Positions 46,250 to 54,995 are shown, counted from the first letter of the stretch. The stretch is DNA of 64,000 nt from Cytobacillus sp. S13-E01 (GCF_029193815.1 NZ_JARFVC010000013.1:1-64000), one strand, 5' to 3'. Program-made: numbers and translations. The notes: generated by a model not told the origin, from the sequence alone.

Positions 46250-46441
46250 GGAACAACCTCATTTCTTAAACAATAGTTTATTATATATAAAAATGTTTGT
46301 AAACGCCAATTGTATAATACAATTTTGAAAGTCGATGATGATATAGTCATTGCATTATATTTAAAAAATAGATTGCAGAAAAGTCCAAAGTTTGGTTTGA
46401 GGTTAGCATTATTTAATTAAAGTTTTTTAAAAAAAACATTA

Positions 46442-46470
46442 TTGACAATAAAAAAATGAAAGCGTATGCT
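46442..46470 (+). promoter_or_regulatory. Sigma-A promoter with overlapping cre site for psuKG
   Basis: TTGACA (46442-46447), 17-bp spacer, TATGCT (46465-46470). The sequence ATGAAAGCGTATGCT (46456-46470) matches the CcpA consensus WTGNAANCGNWNNCW at every position and covers the -10, so carbon catabolite repression is expected. A partial cre-like TGTAAACGCC lies near 46294 on the side of the divergent gene. Confidence 0.75.
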
Positions 46471-46480
46471 AAACATATGT

Positions 46481-46509
46481 TTTATCAATAAACTTTTGTT
46501 ATTGGTAAA
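46481..46509. promoter_or_regulatory. Inverted repeat between promoter and psuK
   Basis: TTTATCAATAA (46481-46491), seven bases, TTATTGGTAAA (46499-46509), one mismatch. It starts ten bases after the -10 and ends at the ribosome binding site, an ideal place for a repressor; the HTH-PfkB protein it precedes is the first candidate. Confidence 0.5.
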
Positions 46510-46521
46510 GGAGGTGTAAAA

Positions 46522-47628
46522 ATGACTAATGATATGAATGAAATTGAAGAACTAATTTTAAGTATGATTAGAGATAATCCTTTTATTTCTCAACAGGAGT
46601 TATCAGAAATTTTCGGATTATCTAGGTCGTCAATCGCTATTACTATTTCTGAACTAATTAAGAAAGAGTACATTTTTGGCAAGGCTTATGTTGTAAATGA
46701 AACAGCCCCTATTATTTGCATAGGGGGAGCTAATATAGATAGGAAATTCTATGCAAAAGATGAAATTACTTATGAAACGTCTAATCCAGTAAAATCTTCT
46801 AGAACGGTTGGAGGAGTAGCAAGAAATATTGCTGAAAACCTAGGAAGATTAGGTGAGGAAGTTATCCTAATTTCATCAAGTGGCCAAGATTCAGAATGGC
46901 AAGAAATTTATGACTTATCGTCACCTTTTATGAATTTAGAGCATGTCGCTCAATTTGAACATTCGTCGACAGGATCCTATTCAGCAGTATTAGATAAGAA
47001 TGGCGATTTATCAGTTGCGTTAGCAGACATGGACGTTTTTGAAAATATTACACCTGAGTTGTTGATAAAAAATAGTAATATTCTTAGAAAAGCTAAATGC
47101 ATCGTAGTAGATTTGAATTGTCCTGGTGAAACGATTGATTTTCTTAGTTCTTTCACATCTAAATATAATATTCCTTTAGTCATTATTCCTGTTTCTTCAC
47201 CAAAAATGAAACGGCTTCCCAAGACTTTGGATGCAGCGAGTTGGCTCATTGTAAATAAAGATGAAACAGAAACTTTTATGAATATTAAAATCAATGATGA
47301 AAAGGATTGGGAAAATTCAGTCAAGAAATGGTTAGAGTTAGGAGTAAAAAATGTTATCGTAACTAATGGATCAAAAGGTGTCATGTCAGGTGTTGCAAAT
47401 GGAGAGATTCATTATTTTCCAGCTATCGAAACACCAATGGTTGTTGATGTTACAGGTGCAGGAGATTCTTTTTGTTCAGGAGTTATTTATTCCTGGTTAC
47501 AAAAGAAGGATATTGATTACATTCTAAAATCTGGTTTGGTCAATGCCCATAAAACAATTATGTCAAAGTATACAGTTAGACAAGAATTATCACAAAAACA
47601 ATTTAAGCTAGATATGGAGGCAATTTAA
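46522..47628 (+). CDS. psuK: Pseudouridine kinase (PsuK/YeiC-like) with N-terminal HTH
   Basis: ATG 46522 with AAAGGAGGTG. The 368-aa protein has an N-terminal HTH (LILSMIRDNPFISQQELSEI, LSRSSIAITISELIKK) and a PfkB kinase (IICIGGANIDRKFYAKDE, TVGGVARNIAENLGRLG, catalytic DVTGAGDSFCSGVIYS). It should phosphorylate pseudouridine to its 5'-phosphate, which the next gene product cleaves. The psuG start codon directly follows its stop codon. It is a diverged paralogue of the 45158-46249 gene. Confidence 0.85.
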   Translation: MTNDMNEIEELILSMIRDNPFISQQELSEIFGLSRSSIAITISELIKKEYIFGKAYVVNETAPIICIGGANIDRKFYAKDEITYETSNPVKSSRTVGGVARNIAENLGRLGEEVILISSSGQDSEWQEIYDLSSPFMNLEHVAQFEHSSTGSYSAVLDKNGDLSVALADMDVFENITPELLIKNSNILRKAKCIVVDLNCPGETIDFLSSFTSKYNIPLVIIPVSSPKMKRLPKTLDAASWLIVNKDETETFMNIKINDEKDWENSVKKWLELGVKNVIVTNGSKGVMSGVANGEIHYFPAIETPMVVDVTGAGDSFCSGVIYSWLQKKDIDYILKSGLVNAHKTIMSKYTVRQELSQKQFKLDMEAI

Positions 47629-48546
47629 ATGAAAAAATATATTGAATTATCTGCAGAGGTCCAACAAGCAAAAGAGGAAGGTAAAGCAATCGTTGCATTA
47701 GAATCAACGATTATTTCCCATGGTATGCCTTATCCTCAAAACGTAAAAATGGCTCGTGAAGTTGAACAAATTGTTCGTGATAATGGTGCAGTTCCAGCAA
47801 CAATTGCAATCATTGAGGGGAAAATTAAGATTGGTTTAACAGATGATGAATTAGAGTTATTTGGTAAAAGCTCGGATGTAGCTAAAGTATCAAGACGTGA
47901 CTTAGCTCAAATTATCGCTTCAAAAAAACTTGGTGCAACAACTGTTGCAACAACGATGATTTGTGCTGATTTAGCAGACATCAAAATCTTTGTAACAGGT
48001 GGTATTGGCGGGGTTCATAAAGGTGCAGAAACTACTATGGATATTTCAGCAGACCTTGAAGAATTAGCTCAAACAGATGTAGCTGTAATTTGTGCAGGAG
48101 CCAAGTCAATCCTGGATTTAGCTCTTACTCTTGAATACCTTGAAACTAAAGGAGTTCCTGTCATTGGATTTGAAACTGAGTGCTTGCCAGCATTCTATAC
48201 AAGAAAAAGTGAACATCAATTAAACTTCTCTACTGATTCGATCGATGTTATTGCTGAAACATTAAAAACTAAATGGGAATTAAACCTTAAGGGTGGAGCA
48301 GTAATCGCTAATCCAATTCCTGAAGAGTATGCGATGGATGAAGACTATATCAATGGAATTATCGATCAAGCCATCAAAGAAGCAGAAGAAAATCATATTA
48401 TTGGTAAGGATAGTACCCCATTCCTGCTGGGAAAAATCAAAGAATTAACTGGTGGTAAAAGCCTTGATGCCAATATAGAATTAGTAAAACACAATGCTAA
48501 AGTAGGATCCCAAATCGCAGTTAGTTTCAACAACAAAACAAAGTAA
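47629..48546 (+). CDS. psuG: Pseudouridine-5'-phosphate glycosidase PsuG
   Basis: The 305-aa protein shows the PsuG/IndA signature: [17 protein letters not shown] near the start, [18 protein letters not shown], the Lys/Asp-containing [32 protein letters not shown] and [20 protein letters not shown]. It cleaves pseudouridine 5'-phosphate to uracil and ribose 5-phosphate with a Mn2+ site. ATG 47629 has GGAGG eight bases upstream, inside psuK. A terminator follows at 48619. Together with psuK it degrades pseudouridine from RNA turnover. Confidence 0.93.
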   Translation: MKKYIELSAEVQQAKEEGKAIVALESTIISHGMPYPQNVKMAREVEQIVRDNGAVPATIAIIEGKIKIGLTDDELELFGKSSDVAKVSRRDLAQIIASKKLGATTVATTMICADLADIKIFVTGGIGGVHKGAETTMDISADLEELAQTDVAVICAGAKSILDLALTLEYLETKGVPVIGFETECLPAFYTRKSEHQLNFSTDSIDVIAETLKTKWELNLKGGAVIANPIPEEYAMDEDYINGIIDQAIKEAEENHIIGKDSTPFLLGKIKELTGGKSLDANIELVKHNAKVGSQIAVSFNNKTK

Positions 48547-48618
48547 TACTATAATGAATTCATAGATAGGATTAACTCAACTTCTATAAAGTTAAGTAAT
48601 AAGTATACCAAAGAATCT

Positions 48619-48664
48619 AAAATGCCCTTACAATCACTAAAAAATTGTTGGGCATTTTTTGCTT
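48619..48664 (+). terminator. psuKG terminator
   Basis: AAAATGCCC pairs with GGGCATTTT around an inner CAAT/ATTG helix, followed by a T-run. The rest of the gap to 49022 is AT-rich without a supportable gene. Confidence 0.8.
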
Positions 48665-49022
48665 TTATAAGAAGGGGAAGTATTTTGTACTTAATGGCAT
48701 TAAAATTCCCTCTTTTCCTACTATTATCTCTCAATCTATTTTAGTGAACCCGACTATTTTTCGTAATTTAGAGGAAGTAATTTTTTATTTTCACCCCCAA
48801 ATAGTTCTTCATTTGTACTATATATACGCAAATATTTTCGTGAAACAACTTATTTCACCCATAGAGGTAATAATACACTTTTAGTAGAATTAAGTTTAAT
48901 AAGAGTACAAGAAATATCCCTTCGTCCCACAGTAAAAAGTCAAAATAGTATAACAATTATGTGGAATATAATGGTATATTAGTACTATGCAAATTTTTAC
49001 TAATATAAGGAGTGTGGAAAGA

Positions 49023-50390
49023 ATGTTTAGTTTACTAGAAAAGCAGGTAGGTAGTCGCTTATTACTTCCAAATGATGATCAATATGAAAATACTCGAAAA
49101 GTCTGGAATGCTGTAATTGATAAAAAGCCAGCAGCCATCGTAGTATGTGAATCAGAAGAGGATGTAGTTGCAGCTGTAAGCTTTGCGAAGGAAAATGAAT
49201 TGTCTATCTCAGTTCGAGGTGGAGGGCACCATGTTGGTGGCTTTGCCGTTTGTGAAGGTGGGTTGATGATTGATTTATCACAAATGAGAAAAGTAGTCGT
49301 GGATGAATCTAGAAATGTAGCACTAGTCGAAGGTGGAGCTACACTTGGAGATATCGATTTTGAGACACAAAAATATGGGTTAGCCGTACCTACTGGAACA
49401 GTTTCAAAAACAGGTGTTGCCGGTCTTGCTTTAAATGGTGGGCTAGGTTATTTAAGAGGCAAATATGGGTTAACATCCGATAATATCGTTGGTGCAAAAA
49501 TCGTTACTGCAGACGGAGTGGCTCTTGATGTGGATGAACAAAACCATCCAGATCTTTTTTGGGCGATTCGTGGGGGAGGCGGTAATTTTGGTATCGTAAC
49601 AAAATTTGAATTTGCTCTACATAAAGTAGGACCTGAAGTGTTTGCCCTAAATGTTATGTACGATCATAAGGACGCAAAGGAAATCTTACAAAAGGCACAA
49701 GCATTTCTAGCACAAGCCCCTGATGAAGCCGTTTCGATTAATATAACAGCAACCGTATTACCACCTGCTCCATTTTTACCTGAATTCTTACATTTTAAAA
49801 AGGTTATTATGTTTACAGGAATATACGTAGGAGATGCAATAGAAGGTGAAGCCATCCTTCAACCACTTCGAGAATTAGCAGAACCGCTCGTTGATCAAAC
49901 AGGTGTTGTACCATTTGCAGACTATCAAAAGACACTAGATCCAATGGTACCAGACCATGTTCGCGTCTACGGGACTTCTCTGTACTTTGATGTGTTAACA
50001 GATGAAGTTATTGATCAGCTTCTTTATAAACTAGACAATGCACCTGCACCAAGTTATCTTGTTCAACTATGGGCGCTTGGTGGACAAATGAATCGAGTGC
50101 CTGCAACTACGACTCCATTTGCGATAAGAGATGCAAAGTTTGTGCTATTAGTTGATATGATGGCAATGGCTGGGGATGACGATGTATGTAAACAATACAT
50201 TGATTCTGTATATGGTGGATTACTAGAATTCTCTCATAAAAAAGCATCATACCTAAATGGAATTGACTCAAATGAAGATGCAACAACTAACGCATTCCAA
50301 GAAAACTATGAAAAATTAACTCAGATAAAGAAAAAGTATGATCCTGAAAATCGTTTCCGTCACAACCATAATATTAAACCAATTAAATAG
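49023..50390 (+). CDS. FAD-linked oxidase (berberine-bridge-enzyme type)
   Basis: ATG 49023 with AAGGAGTG; the longer frame from 48987 covers that site. The 455-aa protein has an N-terminal FAD_binding_4 domain (AIVVCESEEDVVAAVSFAKE, ISVRGGGHHVGGFAVCEGG with the His for FAD attachment, AVPTGTVSKTGVAGLALNGG) and a BBE C-terminus (KKKYDPENRFRHNHNIKP). It would oxidise a sugar, alcohol or alkaloid-like substrate. The second Cys of bicovalent BBE enzymes is not obvious. A short decayed copy of its residues 28-64 lies at 58963-59072. Confidence 0.88.
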   Translation: MFSLLEKQVGSRLLLPNDDQYENTRKVWNAVIDKKPAAIVVCESEEDVVAAVSFAKENELSISVRGGGHHVGGFAVCEGGLMIDLSQMRKVVVDESRNVALVEGGATLGDIDFETQKYGLAVPTGTVSKTGVAGLALNGGLGYLRGKYGLTSDNIVGAKIVTADGVALDVDEQNHPDLFWAIRGGGGNFGIVTKFEFALHKVGPEVFALNVMYDHKDAKEILQKAQAFLAQAPDEAVSINITATVLPPAPFLPEFLHFKKVIMFTGIYVGDAIEGEAILQPLRELAEPLVDQTGVVPFADYQKTLDPMVPDHVRVYGTSLYFDVLTDEVIDQLLYKLDNAPAPSYLVQLWALGGQMNRVPATTTPFAIRDAKFVLLVDMMAMAGDDDVCKQYIDSVYGGLLEFSHKKASYLNGIDSNEDATTNAFQENYEKLTQIKKKYDPENRFRHNHNIKPIK

Positions 50391-50515
50391 AATCTTTTAG
50401 ATTAAAAACCGAATATAACCGCTAATAATAAGGAGCTTACGACCGACCTTATTGTTTTTACGACTAAGTAATAGTAAAATTTTAACCAAAACAGAATTTG
50501 GTTAGGATGAGTAGT

Positions 50516-51268
50516 TTGACATTTGAAGAAATTATGAAACAGCTTGAGGAATTAGGTTCAGAACAAACAAAACAGATCTATTTGAACCATGGTGTAAAGG
50601 AGCCTTATTTTGGCGTTAAAATAGGGGATTTAAAAAAGCTTGTGAAGTATGTAAAAAAGGATCATGAGTTGGCAAAAAGATTATTTAACTCCGGAAATCA
50701 TGATGCTATGTATTTAGCCGGTCTATCTGTGAATCCGAAGCTCCTTTCAAAAGAGACATTGCAGGATTGGGTAAAAAAAGCATATTGGTATATGGTTGCA
50801 GAATACACAGTCGCTCAAGCTGCGGCTGAAAGTGAGTATGCGCTTGAATTGGCAAAAGAGTGGATGAATTCTGACGAAGAAATGACTGCAGTTGCTGGCT
50901 GGAGTGCTTATTCAAACTATCTATCAATTACCCCTGATGATAGGCTAGATCTATCTGAAATAAGAGATTTGCTAGCCAATGTGAAAGATTCCATCCATGA
51001 TGAGCGTAACCGAGTAAGGTACGTTATGAATGGATTTGTCATTTCAGTTGGTTCGTATGTACCAGAATTAACAGAGGAAGCAAAGCAAGTAGCAGAATCA
51101 ATTGGAAAAGTACATGTTGATGTTGGGAATACGGCTTGTAAGGTACCACTTGCATCCGACTATATTAACAAAATCGTAGAGAAGAATAGGGTAGGCGCCA
51201 AACGAAAAACGTTGTATTTGCTAATTCTTATTAGATATAAAAAAATGACATACCACCTACATAGATAA
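50516..51268 (+). CDS. AlkD-superfamily DNA alkylation repair protein, C-terminus shifted by one base
   Basis: The helical protein reads FEEIMKQLEELGSEQTKQIY, EPYFGVKIGDLKKLVK, NSGNHDAMYLAGLSVNPK and WSAYSNYLSITP, paralogous to 37854-38561. TTG 50516 fits the family start MTFEE and has AGGATGAG upstream; ATG 50507 is possible. The expected ending KRKTLYC is followed here by a different frame. Removing one T near 51219 gives KRKTLYC and a stop at about 51223. As read, it adds some 14 extra residues that run into the downstream terminator, so a one-base insertion or sequencing error is likely. Confidence 0.8.
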   Translation: MTFEEIMKQLEELGSEQTKQIYLNHGVKEPYFGVKIGDLKKLVKYVKKDHELAKRLFNSGNHDAMYLAGLSVNPKLLSKETLQDWVKKAYWYMVAEYTVAQAAAESEYALELAKEWMNSDEEMTAVAGWSAYSNYLSITPDDRLDLSEIRDLLANVKDSIHDERNRVRYVMNGFVISVGSYVPELTEEAKQVAESIGKVHVDVGNTACKVPLASDYINKIVEKNRVGAKRKTLYLLILIRYKKMTYHLHR

Positions 51269-51290
51269 TGTGTGTAGGTGGTATTTTGTT
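51251..51290 (+). terminator. Terminator after AlkD
   Basis: TACCACCTACA (51251-51261) pairs with TGTAGGTGGTA (51273-51283), then TTTTGTTG. The annotated AlkD frame ends inside it, which supports an earlier original stop. Confidence 0.85.
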
Positions 51291-51295
51291 GTAGG

Positions 51296-51610
51296 ATGTG
51301 TCAAAAAACAAAGAGGTCCTTTCATCAAGAACTCCTTACAGTTTCGTGCACGTTTAAGAAAAAAGCCCTCTCGTCTGGTATTTCGGAGCTCAATCCCTTC
51401 AACCGCTTGGCTTACGGCCCATTAGTTAACTGTCTACGCTTTTAAAAAAAGTATCAGTTACCTGCTACTCTCCAAGACTCGCTACGAGTGAGTGGCTAAT
51501 TCTTTCTCGGTGGGAATCCAGCCCGCTATATAATGCGACCTTGCTCGGTCGCTCGGACAATGGACCTGTCCCTTCGTCCCCTGGGTTCCTCCCTGAATTT
51601 TTTGTCAAAC
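51296..51610. other. Non-coding structured region, unidentified
   Basis: About 315 bases without a convincing ORF but with several hairpins: GCGACC-TTGCTC-GGTCGC, CTCG-CTA-CGAG, GGACA/TGTCC, and an imperfect AAGAGGTCCT/AGAACTCCTT pair near the left end. The edges are loosely inverted (GTGTCAAAAAAC... at 51299 and ...AATTTTTTGTCAAAC). It could be a MITE-like repeat or a structured RNA. I cannot match it to a known riboswitch. Confidence 0.35.
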
Positions 51611-51682
51611 CATACCTGACTAGTTATGTTATCTCCTTATTGTATAAGTTATAATAAACAATAAAGGAGATGATAAAATAAA

Positions 51683-51904
51683 ATGGCAATAAAAAGAGAA
51701 GATATTTACAAATTAATTGAAACGGTACCCGATGAAAAATTATCAGATCTTGTTAGGTTAATTAAGCCCTTAACAATACCTAAAGCTGAGCCTACAAGGG
51801 ATGAAGTTGAGGCAATTAAAGAAGCTCGGAAGGAATATGAAAGTGGTGAGACAGTTGCTTACACAATAGACGAATTACGAAAGGAATTTTTGGATAATGA
51901 GTAG
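51683..51904 (+). CDS. Antitoxin of a RelE/ParE-type module (73 aa)
   Basis: ATG 51683 follows AAGGAG by 14 bases; a minimal ATG-ATA-AAA-TAA frame sits in between. The protein is short and acidic toward its C-terminus (KEARKEYESGETVAYTIDEL, then RKEFLDNE), a layout common to antitoxins that wrap around RelE-fold toxins, with the helical VPDEKLSDLVRLIKPL before it. Its gene overlaps the toxin gene by eight bases. Confidence 0.78.
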   Translation: MAIKREDIYKLIETVPDEKLSDLVRLIKPLTIPKAEPTRDEVEAIKEARKEYESGETVAYTIDELRKEFLDNE

Positions 51905-52166
51905 ATACTTACTAGAATTATCTAAGAGCTCAAAAAAATTCCTTACTAAAAGTGATAGAGTTACAAGGGAACCGATAATTAATGTATTACACGCTCTCAC
52001 TGAAAATCCATTTTCATATCCAGGAATCGTGAAACTATCTGGGTATGAAGATACATATAGGGTTAGAGTTGGTAAATACAGGATAATTTATCAAGTATTT
52101 GATGAAAAACTTTTAATTTTTATACAAGATATTGATAGTCGCGGGGATATTTATAAACACCTATAA
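51897..52166 (+). CDS. RelE/ParE-family toxin (89 aa)
   Basis: The 89-aa protein has the RelE/ParE fold pattern: LELSKSSKKFLTKSDRVTRE, then KLSGYEDTYRVRVGKYRIIY and IFIQDIDSRGDIYKHL. RVRVGKYRIIY and the terminal RGDIYKH are the conserved strand and catalytic-region motifs of the RelE group, suggesting ribosome-dependent mRNA cleavage or gyrase inhibition. Translation is coupled to the antitoxin through the ATGAGTAG overlap. Confidence 0.85.
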   Translation: MSRYLLELSKSSKKFLTKSDRVTREPIINVLHALTENPFSYPGIVKLSGYEDTYRVRVGKYRIIYQVFDEKLLIFIQDIDSRGDIYKHL

Positions 52167-52240
52167 GTACGACTTTATTCACTTGCTTTAACAGCAAATG
52201 AATTTTTATCTTTAGAATCAAACTTCAATCTAATCTTTTT

Positions 52241-52402
52241 TCAACTTAAATTAGCTAGAACTTCTATAAGTTCCTCTAGATGAACTACTTTTTCCCTCAA
52301 CCCGTATCTTTCCAAAATCATATTATGGCTAGCTTCGAACATTAACACTTGATCACAGTTTTGGGTAAGTGTTATATGTCTATAAGTGGTTTGGTCATAT
52401 GT
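52241..52402 (-). pseudogene. Coding remnant, unidentified
   Basis: The minus strand ending at TGA 52243-52241 reads TYDQTTYRHITLTQNCDQVL, MFEASHNMILERYG and KVVHLEELIEVLANLS. It is protein-like with a helical end but has no start and overlaps the promoter region of the response-regulator gene. The family is not recognised. Confidence 0.4.
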
Positions 52403-52444
52403 TAAATTAAAATTAATTAAATTTTAACCTAGGAGAAACTAAAA

Positions 52445-53149
52445 ATGGAAAAAATTATGATCGTTGAAGATGATATAAAAATTGCAGACTATTTATGCTC
52501 CTATATAGAAAAATACGGATATGAAGTCAATATTGCCACAAATTTTGAAAATATAATGGCCACATTTCGTGATGTTCAACCCAATCTGCTATTACTAGAT
52601 ATTAATCTCCCAAGTTATGACGGATATTATTGGTGTAGGCAAGTAAGAAAAGAGTCCATTTGTCCAGTGATCTTCATTTCGGCTCGAACAGGTGAGATGG
52701 ATCAGGTTATGGCATTAGAAAATGGAGGGGATGATTTTATTATGAAGCCATTTCATCCTGATATTGTCATGGCAAAAATCCGAAGTCAGCTACACCGTGC
52801 CTACGGGGAATATGCGTCTAAAATTGAGGAAAGAAAGCTTATCCTAGAAGGATTGACCTTATATCCGGAACGATTGGAACTTCGATTTGGAAATGAAGTG
52901 ACACAATTAACAAAAAAAGAAACAGATGTTATCGAAAGTTTACTCGAGCGTTATCCTCGTGTGGCTGGCCGGCAAGATTTGTTGGAAAAGCTTTGGGATG
53001 ATCAAGTTTATGTTGATGAAAATACATTGAATGTGAATATGACGCGCGTTCGGAAAAAGTTTCAAGAGATAGGGATTGAAGATGCTGTGGAAACGGTTAG
53101 AGGAGCAGGATATCGTATACGCACTACATGGAAAAAGGGGGAAGTATGA
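52445..53149 (+). CDS. BceR-type response regulator
   Basis: First gene of a BceRSAB-type module for sensing and removing peptide antibiotics. ATG 52445 with TAGGAGAAA. The 234-aa OmpR-family protein has the receiver (MIVEDDIKIADYLCSYIE, phospho-Asp in LLLLDINLPSYDGYYW, Lys in DDFIMKPF) and the winged helix (TQLTKKETDVIESLL, TLNVNMTRVRKKF, VRGAGYRIR). LDINLPxxDGYYWCR is characteristic of the BceR/YxdJ/PsdR subgroup. Its expected target is the TTACA-N4-TGTAA box at 54134. It overlaps the kinase gene by four bases. Confidence 0.9.
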   Translation: MEKIMIVEDDIKIADYLCSYIEKYGYEVNIATNFENIMATFRDVQPNLLLLDINLPSYDGYYWCRQVRKESICPVIFISARTGEMDQVMALENGGDDFIMKPFHPDIVMAKIRSQLHRAYGEYASKIEERKLILEGLTLYPERLELRFGNEVTQLTKKETDVIESLLERYPRVAGRQDLLEKLWDDQVYVDENTLNVNMTRVRKKFQEIGIEDAVETVRGAGYRIRTTWKKGEV

Positions 53150-54147
53150 AATTATTTCTTCGTGAGCATTTATTACTCATAGTGATTCAACTCAGCCAAT
53201 GTGTAATCATTCCTATACTATTTTGGCTAGATGGATACCGGGGTATCGGTGTAATTATATACAGTATTTTTCTATCTCTAGTCGTAATTTCGGTATTTCT
53301 TATCTATCAATTCGTTAGTAGGAAAAACCTTTACCAAAGGTTACAGAATCCTATGGGAACCCTGGATGGATCGTTAGAAACTACCGAAGGGACACCACTA
53401 TCAGAAGCACTCAATCAATTACTTACTACACAGTATAGTTTGTATCGTGAAGAACTTCAAAAAGCAGAAGACAGACAGGATGAGCATTTGTTATATATGG
53501 ACCGATGGGTTCATCAAATGAAAACACCACTATCTGTAATTGAATTAACTGCACAAACACTCGATGAGCCTGAATCGTCTAGCATTCGTGAGGAAACAGA
53601 ACGAATGCGAAATGGCCTGAATACTGTCCTCTATATGGCAAGACTCCGTACCATTGAAGAGGATTTTCAGATTAAGCCAGTCACTCTTTCCAAATTAGTA
53701 CATGAAGTGAATCAGGAGAACAAGCGTTTTTACATACGTAGTGAAGTGTATCCACAATTAAATGAAGAAAAACCAGGCATAGCAGTTGAGACTGATGAGA
53801 AGTGGCTATTCTTCCTTTTAACACAATTGGTACATAATGCAGTTAAATACTCTACCGGAAAAACAAAGCATCTTGTCATATCTATTTATGAAAGGTCAGG
53901 AGAATCAGTACTCGAGGTTAAGGACTTTGGAATTGGCATCCCCGTTGTGGACCAGAAACGCGTTTTTAATAAATTTTATACCGGTGAAAATGGCAGGAAA
54001 TTTAGAGAATCAACAGGTATGGGCCTTTATTTGGTAAAAGAAGTCGCTGAAAGGCTAGAGCACGGCATTGAGTTGGAATCCGTGATTGGGGAGGGAACAA
54101 CCGTCCGAATCATTTTTTCCAAAACCCAAAACCTTACATCCATGTAA
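53146..54147 (+). CDS. BceS-type intramembrane-sensing histidine kinase
   Basis: ATG 53146 (overlap ATGA with the regulator) with GGGGGAAG upstream. The 333-aa kinase has two N-terminal membrane helices with almost no extracellular loop (LLLIVIQLSQCVIIPILFW ... VIIYSIFLSLVVISVFLIY), the mark of intramembrane-sensing kinases that rely on the ABC transporter to detect the peptide. Kinase boxes are DRWVHQMKTPLSVIELTAQ (phospho-His), LTQLVHNAVKYS and VKDFGIGIP plus GMGLYLVKEV. The stop codon lies inside the BceR box. Confidence 0.92.
   Translation: MKLFLREHLLLIVIQLSQCVIIPILFWLDGYRGIGVIIYSIFLSLVVISVFLIYQFVSRKNLYQRLQNPMGTLDGSLETTEGTPLSEALNQLLTTQYSLYREELQKAEDRQDEHLLYMDRWVHQMKTPLSVIELTAQTLDEPESSSIREETERMRNGLNTVLYMARLRTIEEDFQIKPVTLSKLVHEVNQENKRFYIRSEVYPQLNEEKPGIAVETDEKWLFFLLTQLVHNAVKYSTGKTKHLVISIYERSGESVLEVKDFGIGIPVVDQKRVFNKFYTGENGRKFRESTGMGLYLVKEVAERLEHGIELESVIGEGTTVRIIFSKTQNLTSM
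54134..54147. promoter_or_regulatory. BceR-type operator upstream of the ABC genes
   Basis: TTACA-TCCA-TGTAA matches the TNACA-N4-TGTAA consensus for BceR-like regulators. A TATACT (54192-54197) lies about 45 bp downstream as a likely -10. The last TAA of the box is the kinase stop codon. Confidence 0.8.
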
Positions 54148-54233
54148 GACTCGTGAAAGCATAATCGATAGTTTAAAGCGATTTGCACCGACTATACTTG
54201 TTCTAAGAGATATTAGCAGAGGAGAATGAGTAT

Positions 54234-54995
54234 ATGCTTAAACTTACAAAGGTAAGTAAGGTTTACGAAGGGAAAGTGGCTTACCGTGCCCTTACTGATA
54301 TTAGTTTAGAAATAGAAAAAGGCGACTTTGTTGCCATTATGGGTCCATCCGGAAGTGGAAAAACAACACTAAATATTATTTCCACGAACGATGCACCGAC
54401 TACAGGAGAAGTTGAAATCGAGGGGAAAACTCCACATACGCTGAAGAAAAATGACTTAGCTAAATTCCGTAGAAATGAACTAGGATTTATCTTTCAGGAT
54501 TTCAATCTTCTGCATACATTGACCGTCGAAGAAAATATCGTATTACCGCTCACATTAGATGGTGCGAGTGTTAAAGACATGAAGGAAAAAGCGCATAAAA
54601 TTGCTGAAAGTCTTGGTATTTCTTCAATCATGACTAAACGCACGTACGAAATCTCTGGTGGTCAGGCACAGCGGGTAGCCATTGCAAGAGCAATGATTCA
54701 TGAACCTAAGTTACTGTTAGCTGACGAACCGACCGGGAATCTAGATTCGAAGGCCTCAAAGGATGTCATGACAATGCTTAAATCCATCAATGAGAAAGAA
54801 AAAACGAGCTTGTTAATGGTAACACACGATCCACAAGCAGCAAGCTATTCAGACAGAGTTGTCTTTATCCGAGATGGTAAACTTCATTCCGAAATTCACC
54901 GTGGAGAGAGTAGGCAAGCATTTTTTCAGAAAATAATTGACATGCTTTCGTTGATGGGAGGCGATGGCAATGACTTTTCGTCAGTTCGCTTTTAA
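54234..54995 (+). CDS. BceA-type ABC transporter ATPase
   Basis: ATG 54234 with GAGGAGAATG. The 253-aa ATPase shows Walker A MGPSGSGKTT, the Q-loop LGFIFQDFNLLHTLT, signature YEISGGQAQRVAIARAM and Walker B LLLADEPTGNLDS. Directly after Walker A the family has KTTLLN while this protein has KTTLNIIS, one Leu shorter, an in-frame loss of three bases. The effect on nucleotide binding is uncertain. It energises removal of peptide antibiotics from their membrane targets with BceB and signals to BceS. It overlaps the permease gene by 26 bases. Confidence 0.9.
   Translation: MLKLTKVSKVYEGKVAYRALTDISLEIEKGDFVAIMGPSGSGKTTLNIISTNDAPTTGEVEIEGKTPHTLKKNDLAKFRRNELGFIFQDFNLLHTLTVEENIVLPLTLDGASVKDMKEKAHKIAESLGISSIMTKRTYEISGGQAQRVAIARAMIHEPKLLLADEPTGNLDSKASKDVMTMLKSINEKEKTSLLMVTHDPQAASYSDRVVFIRDGKLHSEIHRGESRQAFFQKIIDMLSLMGGDGNDFSSVRF

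Noticed and set aside
48645-48884. 79-residue ORF after the psuG terminator
   Set aside because: It begins inside the terminator, has no ribosome binding site and a composition like random AT-rich DNA.
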